Source: an uncultured Lachnospiraceae bacterium | GTDB lineage: Bacteria > Bacillota > Clostridia > Lachnospirales > Lachnospiraceae | Assembly: GCA_902796375.1 (NCBI GenBank) | Contig: CADBOW010000021.1 | Span: 1 to 11,830 of the forward strand | Length of the DNA stretch: 11,830 nt | Reading direction: 5' to 3' | In this document: piece after piece, positions 7,534 to 11,830 of the stretch | Numbering within the stretch: the first letter of the stretch is position 1 | How the letters are laid out: every line of letters begins with the position of its first letter | Notes under the pieces: model-generated | What the model saw: only the letters and a program-made list of their open reading frames with translations | Database searches by the model: none | Told to the model about the DNA's origin: nothing | Program-made: the position numbers and the translations under genes

Positions 7534-8125
7534 ATGACAGATCAGTAATTCTTCCGTTGTTCCGCAAAAAAGTAAGAACATATCCCTCCAGATGATCCAC
7601 GTGGATCCCATAATATTCCTTATCAGTCAGAGTGCTGAGAATCGCCATGATGGTTCCCATATGACAGACCAGCACCATGTCCTGTCCACCGCTCTCCTCG
7701 CAGATCTCATGGAAACAGCCCATGGTCCGTTCCACGAAGGAGCTCCGGCTCTCACCGCCGGGGAAGGTCAGCTCGCCGCCGCTGTCGATCCAGCGCTGGT
7801 ACTCCGGATCCCCATCCAGTTCCTGATGATTCTTTCCGTCAAATGCACCGAAGTCGATCTCCTTCAATCCTTCCCTCCGGATCACCTGCCGGCCGGGGAA
7901 CAGCAGCTCCGCCGTCTGAACTGTTCTCCGCATGGGACCGGAGTAGATAAGCGCATCCTCCCGGATCCCCAGGCGGCCGATGGCGGCGGCTGCCGCCTCC
8001 GCCTGCCGGATCCCATACTCCGAAAGCCCCACATCGCTTCTGCATCCGATGTACCGGCCTTCTTCATTTGCCTCAGTTTGTGCATGTCGGATCAATATAC
8101 ATTTTTTATACAAAGAATGATACAA
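7388..8125 (-). CDS. cobC: CobC-type alpha-ribazole-phosphate phosphatase (histidine phosphatase family), C-terminus runs into cbiB
   Basis: This enzyme removes the phosphate from adenosylcobalamin 5'-phosphate or alpha-ribazole phosphate at the end of nucleotide-loop assembly. LIRHAQTEAN (11-20) holds the phosphorylated histidine (residue 14), and YSGPMRRTVQTAELL, EIDFGAFDGK and VLVCHMGT (second histidine, 155) are the other family motifs. Recognisable family sequence ends near residue 200, but the zero frame continues to residue 245 as a Gly/Ser/Ala/Pro-rich tail that is cbiB sequence read out of frame. The start is TTG at 8125 with GAGGG 8 nt upstream; I saw no in-frame ATG nearby. It overlaps cobS by 20 nt. 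The identity within the phosphatase superfamily rests partly on its place between cobS and cbiB. Confidence 0.85.
   Translation of the reverse strand: MYHSLYKKCILIRHAQTEANEEGRYIGCRSDVGLSEYGIRQAEAAAAAIGRLGIREDALIYSGPMRRTVQTAELLFPGRQVIRREGLKEIDFGAFDGKNHQELDGDPEYQRWIDSGGELTFPGGESRSSFVERTMGCFHEICEESGGQDMVLVCHMGTIMAILSTLTDKEYYGIHVDHLEGYVLTFLRNNGRITDLSYDRFGSGGAAGSDGGRSPLAVPSDPAGGMADRNTGAQPAGGGSEEAAE
7565..7589 (-). other. Possible -1 frameshift signal near the end of cobC
   Basis: Read on the minus strand, GGAGGG (7584-7589) is followed 12 nt later by T TTT TTG (7571-7565), which fits the X XXY YYZ pattern in the phase used by cobC (codons ACT TTT TTG, residues 185-187). After a -1 slip, seven further codons lead to TGA at 7542-7544. 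That would give a 194-residue phosphatase ending 8 nt before the cbiB ATG at 7533. The motif is seen directly; its use is inference. GGAGGG might instead serve a cbiB start at 7581. Confidence 0.35.
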
Positions 8126-8861
8126 GTGACAGTCCCTCGCTCATAACCACATAATAACCTGCCGTATCGCCGGTAGCCCCGCCGAAGTTCCTGTAAATGA
8201 TCCAGCGGTAGTACAGCAGGAACAGGGCGTGAATTCCAGCCACCGCCAGTGTCCTTCCGGGATTCAGGATCCCCATGAGGATCAGCGTCACCGCCGTCCA
8301 GATCAGAAAGGAAACCAGAAGTCCCCGGCCGTTTCTCTCCGTTTCCTCATAAAGCATTCCCTCTTTCCTGGCCTTCCTCAGAACCACGGAGCTGATGCCG
8401 CAGACCGCCCGGGATAGCACGAACAGCAGTGAATAGAACAGCATTTCTCTTATCTCCGTCGTCCGGACCCACAGATACAGAAAGGACAGGTAGAATACCG
8501 TATGCCGTATCATGGCGATCATTGCAAAGGCTCCGATGTGGGAATCCTTCAGGATCTCCAGCTTCCGATCCCGGTCCGCCATGCTTCCCAGCGCATCCTC
8601 CGTATCCATAAAACCGTCATAATGCAGCCCTCCCACCAGAAGAAACGGTACCAGGAACAGGGTCCCCACCGTAAAAAGGCAGGGAAGATCAAAATACTCA
8701 CAGAGACACCAGAGTCCCAGAGACGCAGCTCCCACGGGGATTCCCGCCAGAGGGAAGAACAGGAATCCCCTGCCCAGGTCTCCCTCCTTCCAGAGCTTCA
8801 TCCGGACAGGTATTCTGGTATATATGGACAATGCTGTCGGAATTCCTCTAAGAACATTCAT
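8106..8861 (-). CDS. cobS: Adenosylcobinamide-GDP ribazoletransferase (cobalamin synthase) CobS
   Basis: CobS is the membrane enzyme that joins adenosylcobinamide-GDP, made by CobU, to alpha-ribazole or its phosphate, made by CobT. The protein is rich in hydrophobic segments. It carries the family motif GGLHYDGFMDTEDAL (77-91), whose acidic residues probably bind Mg2+, the preceding LYTRIPV-like ALSIYTRIPV opening, a DSHIGAFA motif, and near the C-terminus FGGATGDTAGY. About 251 residues is normal. I took the ATG at 8861. A TTG two codons upstream (8867) has slightly better spacing to a GAGG and would add two residues. The start lies inside the end of cobU and the stop inside the start of cobC. 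Confidence 0.95.
   Translation of the reverse strand: MNVLRGIPTALSIYTRIPVRMKLWKEGDLGRGFLFFPLAGIPVGAASLGLWCLCEYFDLPCLFTVGTLFLVPFLLVGGLHYDGFMDTEDALGSMADRDRKLEILKDSHIGAFAMIAMIRHTVFYLSFLYLWVRTTEIREMLFYSLLFVLSRAVCGISSVVLRKARKEGMLYEETERNGRGLLVSFLIWTAVTLILMGILNPGRTLAVAGIHALFLLYYRWIIYRNFGGATGDTAGYYVVMSEGLSLVSFFV
8134..8138 (-). promoter_or_regulatory. Ribosome binding site supporting the TTG start of cobC
   Basis: GAGGG lies 8 nt before the TTG at 8125, inside the end of cobS. It supports that start over the next in-frame TTG at 8113, which has no such site. Confidence 0.5.
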
Positions 8862-9351
8862 ATACAATATCCGCCTCTTCCCTTAATCTCCCGTTGATCC
8901 GTTCCAGAATCCTGATATAGGCCGCAGTTTCCTCGTCATAGGATGCATCCTCCGGAAAATGATTTGACACCAGGATCAGATGCTCTACCCGGTCCGAAAG
9001 GGTCCTCACATCCTCCGTCACCAGCTTCACCACCCGGTCCGGATCCATCCCTCCCGAAGGGTCGTGCATTATATTTCCCGCCAGGTTTGATATACATTCC
9101 AGAAGTACGGTGGCATGCTCCGGATCTCTGATCTCCGGAAGGATACGCAGGATCTCACGTTCCTCCTCCAGGGTAATAAAGCCCTTTCCCTTCCGCATGC
9201 TTCGATGCCGTTTCACACGCTCCTTACCGGCGTCATCCAGGATCTGCATGGTGGCCAGATAATACTTCTGCCCCTGGTTCAGTTCCACGGCCTTCTCCTC
9301 CGCCAGCTTCGATTTTCCGCTATCCGGTTGTCCTATGACAAGTACGGTCAT
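8848..9351 (-). CDS. cobU: Adenosylcobinamide kinase / adenosylcobinamide-phosphate guanylyltransferase CobU (divergent)
   Basis: CobU phosphorylates adenosylcobinamide and then transfers GMP to it, making the substrate of CobS. The 167-residue protein has a P-loop, GQPDSGKS (7-14), and RVKRHRSMRKGKGFITLEE, whose first HR pair (His49) matches the position of the guanylated histidine in CobU. A Walker B-like VLLECISNL follows. The C-terminal half is unusual: where I expect a VSNEVGxGIVP-type motif, the sequence is VSNHFPEDASYDEETAAY. The protein stops at VYECS, lacking the usual short tail after the VxxV/C strand. Position between cobT and cobS supports the assignment. It overlaps cobT as ATGA (9348-9351) and overlaps cobS by 14 nt. 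Kinase identity is firm, and full bifunctionality is likely but not certain. Confidence 0.88.
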   Translation of the reverse strand: MTVLVIGQPDSGKSKLAEEKAVELNQGQKYYLATMQILDDAGKERVKRHRSMRKGKGFITLEEEREILRILPEIRDPEHATVLLECISNLAGNIMHDPSGGMDPDRVVKLVTEDVRTLSDRVEHLILVSNHFPEDASYDEETAAYIRILERINGRLREEADIVYECS

Positions 9352-10430
9352 TCATCATTCCTCTTATACGCTTCCATCTGTGCATCCTGAAAGAAGGGCC
9401 CGTTCTCATATACGGAATAAGCCATATCGATCAACGGGAAAAGCAGGATGGCGCCGGTTCCCTCTCCCAGGGCAAGACCTGCACTGATCACCGGGGTCAG
9501 CCCCAGTGCGTCCAGCACCAGCTTTGTTCCCTTCTCCTTCCCGGTATGGGAAGCAAGCATATAATTCTCCGTGCCGGGAACCATAGCCGCCGCCACTGCC
9601 GCTGCCGCCGCAGAGATCAGTCCGTCAATGACCACCGGGCGATGATGGATCGCACCTCCGATGAAGATTCCTGCCATAGCCGCGATATCCAGGCCCCCCA
9701 GCTGCCGCAGTGCCTGAAACGCCCGTTCTCTGCTGTCGTCGATCCCGGACAGTTCCTGCTCCGCTCTGCGGATCGATCCTTCGATCACCCGGATCTTCCT
9801 TTCAAACCGTTCCTCCGTAAGTCCGGCACCCCTTCCGACGATGCGAGTCACCCCTTCGGAAAGCAGCAGGGAGATCAGTGCCGTACTGGTAGTGGTATTT
9901 CCGATTCCCATTTCTCCCGTGGCGATCAGTCCGTAGTCCTCCTGAAGTTCCCCTGCTATATCAATCCCCGTCCTGATAGCCCGAAGGCATTCCTCCTCCG
10001 TCATGGCCGGTTCCACGGCCATATTTCCGGTCCCCCGGGCGATCTTCCGGTCCTGAACCCCGTCAAATACAGCCTCGTCCTTCATTCCCACATCATATAC
10101 CATTGAATCTGCCCCATAGGGCTTCAGCATAATGCCGGCTACGCTTCTTCTCTCTCCCATAAGCCGGGCCACCTTCGCCGTAACGCTGTGCTCGGTCTGG
10201 CTGACGCCTTCCGCCACCACGCCGTTATCCGCGCACAGGATCGCAAGCACCTTCTTCGAAAGGAAAGGCTTCTCGGTCCTTTGGATCGCCGCGATCCGGG
10301 CAATGATCCTTTCAAATTCCCCCAGCCCGTCAATAGGCTTGCACACCGTATCAAAGCGCTGTATCGCCTTCCGGTAAATATCCCGGTCCGGTTCGCAGAT
10401 TTCCATATTCCACAATTCATTCTTCGTCAT
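9348..10430 (-). CDS. cobT: Nicotinate-nucleotide--dimethylbenzimidazole phosphoribosyltransferase CobT
   Basis: CobT transfers phosphoribose from nicotinate mononucleotide to the lower-ligand base, giving alpha-ribazole phosphate. The 360-residue protein shows KPIDGLGEFE near the N-terminus, ADNGVVAEGVSQT (67-79), ATGEMGIGNTTTSTAL (170-185), LGGLDIAAMAGIFIGGA, and LALGEGTGA near the C-terminus, where Glu323 matches the family's catalytic glutamate. Length and motifs are normal. The start at 10430 lies 14 nt inside the original end of the cobQ frame, and the stop overlaps cobU as ATGA. No gene for making dimethylbenzimidazole itself (bluB or bza type) is visible, so the base may come from elsewhere in the genome or from the environment. 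Confidence 0.96.
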   Translation of the reverse strand: MTKNELWNMEICEPDRDIYRKAIQRFDTVCKPIDGLGEFERIIARIAAIQRTEKPFLSKKVLAILCADNGVVAEGVSQTEHSVTAKVARLMGERRSVAGIMLKPYGADSMVYDVGMKDEAVFDGVQDRKIARGTGNMAVEPAMTEEECLRAIRTGIDIAGELQEDYGLIATGEMGIGNTTTSTALISLLLSEGVTRIVGRGAGLTEERFERKIRVIEGSIRRAEQELSGIDDSRERAFQALRQLGGLDIAAMAGIFIGGAIHHRPVVIDGLISAAAAAVAAAMVPGTENYMLASHTGKEKGTKLVLDALGLTPVISAGLALGEGTGAILLFPLIDMAYSVYENGPFFQDAQMEAYKRNDE

Positions 10431-10686
10431 CTTTCATCCCCATGATCCTGTAAATTCTGTCAATATCCAGAGACTTCCTCAAAGCCTGCTCCAGCCTGTC
10501 ATACTGCTGTTCCCTGTATTCGGAATAGTCGCAGATCCCGGAGAGATCGCAGGATTTTCCGCTCCTATTTGCGATGCTTCCGATCACCGTGGTCACGATC
10601 TCCCCGGTGTCAAAGAAGCCATGAATATACGTTCCGTAGATATTTCCTCTGCAGAAGCCGGTTCCCTCCGATGTAAACGGCAGCAG
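10417..10686 (-). pseudogene. cobQ: In-frame C-terminal remainder of cobQ, downstream of a TAA
   Basis: After the TAA at 10687-10689 the same reading frame continues for 89 codons to TGA at 10417-10419. It encodes clear CobQ C-terminal sequence: IYGTYIHGFFD, whose histidine (codon 10621-10623) matches the catalytic histidine of the type-3 glutamine amidotransferase fold, and later EQQYDRLEQALRKSLDIDRI, the usual CobQ ending. There is no convincing start codon or ribosome site of its own. The frame is identical on both sides of the stop, so this is one gene interrupted by a nonsense codon, not a frameshift. Readthrough or a sequence error are the alternatives. Confidence 0.88.
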
Positions 10687-11830
10687 TTACGCATCCTGCA
10701 GCTCCGGGTTCTTCTCCTGCTGGTTCTTCTCCTGCGGTTCCTGCTCCTGCGTTTCCTGCTCCTGCCGGTTCTGCCCCAGCGGAATGGTCTCTCCCATGTG
10801 GATCTCGTAGCCGGACACGCGCTTTCCCTTTAATCCGGCCAGAACGCCGGCTGCGTCATCGACCCTTCCCTGATACCGATTTCGCCTCTTCTCCTTCGTC
10901 AGAACCGTACGGACCGACAGAAGTCCCAGTCCTTCCGCGGAGCCGCCGCCCTCCACATTCTCCGGATCCTCTATGGTGCATCCCAGCATCTGATAGCCGC
11001 CGCAGATTCCGAATACCGGGCAGCCCTCCCGGGCGGCTCTCCGGATCTCCCCGTCAAATCCGACCTCCTTCAGCCATGCCAGATCCGAAATGGTGCTCTT
11101 GCTTCCGGGAAGGATCACCAGATCCGCCCCTTCCAGCTCCGTCGGGTCCGAGATATAACGGACCGACAGATCCGGAACCTCATCAAATACATTAAAATCC
11201 GTGAAATTGGAAATGTGCGGCAGCCGGATCACCGCAATATCAAACCTGCTCTTTTCCTTCTTCTGAAACCGCCCGGTCAGGGAGTCTTCATCATCCAGAG
11301 ACAGGTGGAGATACGGAACCACCCCCAGCACGGGCTTTCCCGTCATCTCCGTAAGTGCATCCGTTCCGTCGGCAAGCAGTCCCACATCCCCCCGGAACCG
11401 GTTGATGATCAGCCCCTGCACCCGGTTCCTTTCTTCCTGGGTCAGGAGCATCAATGTCCCGGTCAGCTGGGCAAATACCCCTCCGGGATTGATATCTCCC
11501 ACCAGAAGGACCGGTGCATCGGTCATTTCCGCCAATCCCATATTTACGATATCATTTTCCTTCAGATTGATCTCCGCCGGAGACCCTGCTCCTTCGATCA
11601 CGACGATATCCGAATCCTCGCACAGCTTATGGAAGGCCTTCATGATCTCGGGGATCAGCTCTGTTTTATAAGCATAATACTCCCGCGCCTTCATATTCCC
11701 GATGGGGGTTCCGTTCACAATGACCTGGGATCCCACGTCATCCGTCGGCTTCAGGAGCACGGGATTCATATCCACCATCGGCTCCAGACCGGCCGCCTCG
11801 GCCTGCGCCACCTGCGCCCGGCCCATTTCC
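10687..11830 (-). CDS. cobQ: Cobyric acid synthase CobQ/CbiP, 5' end off window, C-terminus cut by in-frame TAA
   Basis: CobQ amidates four peripheral carboxylates of adenosylcobyrinate a,c-diamide using glutamine and ATP. The visible frame enters from the right edge. The ATG at 11826 is internal, since the family reads E-M/I-GRAQ there and about 60 N-terminal residues with the P-loop should lie outside. Seen are GRAQVAQAEAAGLEP, MNPVLLKPTDD, VIEGAGSPAEINL, DINPGGVFA, LPGSKSTISDL, the glutamine-amidotransferase nucleophile in VFGICGGYQMLG (Cys codon 11002-11004), and SGYEIHMGET. The frame then enters a Gln/Glu-rich repeat and ends at TAA 10687-10689, before the conserved GTYIHG histidine motif, which follows in the same frame. 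As read, the product should lack amidotransferase activity unless the stop is bypassed. Confidence 0.93.
   Translation of the reverse strand, partial: EMGRAQVAQAEAAGLEPMVDMNPVLLKPTDDVGSQVIVNGTPIGNMKAREYYAYKTELIPEIMKAFHKLCEDSDIVVIEGAGSPAEINLKENDIVNMGLAEMTDAPVLLVGDINPGGVFAQLTGTLMLLTQEERNRVQGLIINRFRGDVGLLADGTDALTEMTGKPVLGVVPYLHLSLDDEDSLTGRFQKKEKSRFDIAVIRLPHISNFTDFNVFDEVPDLSVRYISDPTELEGADLVILPGSKSTISDLAWLKEVGFDGEIRRAAREGCPVFGICGGYQMLGCTIEDPENVEGGGSAEGLGLLSVRTVLTKEKRRNRYQGRVDDAAGVLAGLKGKRVSGYEIHMGETIPLGQNRQEQETQEQEPQEKNQQEKNPELQDA
10705..10764 (-). repeat. Four tandem 15-nt units near the 3' end of cobQ
   Basis: Four adjacent 15-nt units encode QEQET, QEQEP, QEKNQ and QEKNP. Each begins CAGGAG and so contains the Shine-Dalgarno-like string AGGAG. 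The array lies between the conserved HMGET and GTYIHG motifs of the amidotransferase domain, where family members have a variable loop, and ends 15 nt before the in-frame TAA at 10687-10689. The unit is five codons, so copy changes keep the frame. Confidence 0.92.

Noticed and set aside
7565..7571. One-base loss in the T run producing a CobC-CbiB fusion protein
   Set aside because: A five-T version would join cobC in frame to cbiB, but the sequence as given has six T bases. A fusion placing a soluble phosphatase directly before the first CbiB segment has no support here.
10675..10700. Frameshift as the cause of the cobQ interruption
   Set aside because: Codon phase was checked through the stop. 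Conserved CobQ sequence before and after the TAA lies in the same frame, so a substitution or a codon-multiple indel is needed, not a frameshift.
10621..10833. Plus-strand leucine-rich frame that looks like a small membrane protein
   Set aside because: The leucines come from reading the CAGGAG repeat of cobQ on the opposite strand (CTCCTG). There is no family resemblance, and the minus strand carries cobQ.
10417..11830. Cobalamin riboswitch or operon promoter inside the window
   Set aside because: All sequence to the right edge is coding for cobQ, so the leader must lie upstream of it. No B12-box-like noncoding stretch exists here.
1..11830. High frequency of GGATCC and ATCCGG-type strings across the window
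   Set aside because: These arise from frequent Ile ATC, Arg CGG and Gly GGA codons in adjacent positions. No spacing pattern or strand asymmetry suggested a functional site.

Overview
This window is one stretch of a large, tightly packed operon for cobalamin (vitamin B12) synthesis, carried entirely on the minus strand and therefore transcribed from right to left. The GC-rich coding sequence, near-absence of intergenic DNA, purine-rich Shine-Dalgarno sites, occasional TTG starts and the oxygen-independent (cbi-type) enzyme set suggest an anaerobic Gram-positive bacterium of the Clostridia, perhaps a Lachnospiraceae relative. The taxonomic guess is inference from gene style only. Both ends of the window cut through genes, so the operon promoter, any cobalamin riboswitch and several pathway genes (for example cbiL, cbiA and the cobalt chelatase) must lie outside or elsewhere.

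In transcription order the genes are cobQ/cbiP (5' end off the right edge), cobT, cobU, cobS, a cobC-type phosphatase, cbiB, cobD, cbiC, cbiD, cbiF, cbiG, cbiH and a cbiJ-cbiE fusion (3' end off the left edge). The first block (about 7.4-11.8 kb) handles late steps: side-chain amidation (CobQ), activation of the lower ligand base (CobT), cobinamide activation with GTP (CobU), joining of the nucleotide loop (CobS) and its dephosphorylation (CobC). CbiB and CobD make and attach the aminopropanol arm. The second block (1-5.4 kb) builds the corrin ring: CbiF (C11 methylation), CbiG (ring-A lactone opening), CbiD (C1 methylation), CbiH (C17 methylation and ring contraction), CbiJ (reduction), CbiE (C5 methylation) and CbiC (methyl migration). 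Most junctions are 4-20 nt overlaps, several of them ATGA, which implies translational coupling.

The enzymes are familiar. The unusual part is how some of the genes are built. Three of them contain short tandem repeats whose unit is a whole number of codons: five 24-nt units in the CbiJ-CbiE linker, four 24-nt units in a basic loop of CbiB, and four 15-nt units in the C-terminal domain of CobQ. Just after the CobQ repeats an in-frame TAA interrupts the gene, yet 89 recognisable CobQ codons, including the conserved catalytic histidine motif, continue in the same frame to a TGA overlapping cobT. The cobC frame also runs about 150 nt into cbiB in a different frame, and just before the overlap it carries a U UUU UUG heptamer 12 nt downstream of a GGAGGG. 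That arrangement resembles a programmed -1 frameshift site and would give a normal-length phosphatase. No RNA genes, insertion sequences, CRISPR arrays or plus-strand genes were supported, and no gene-free stretch exceeds 20 nt.
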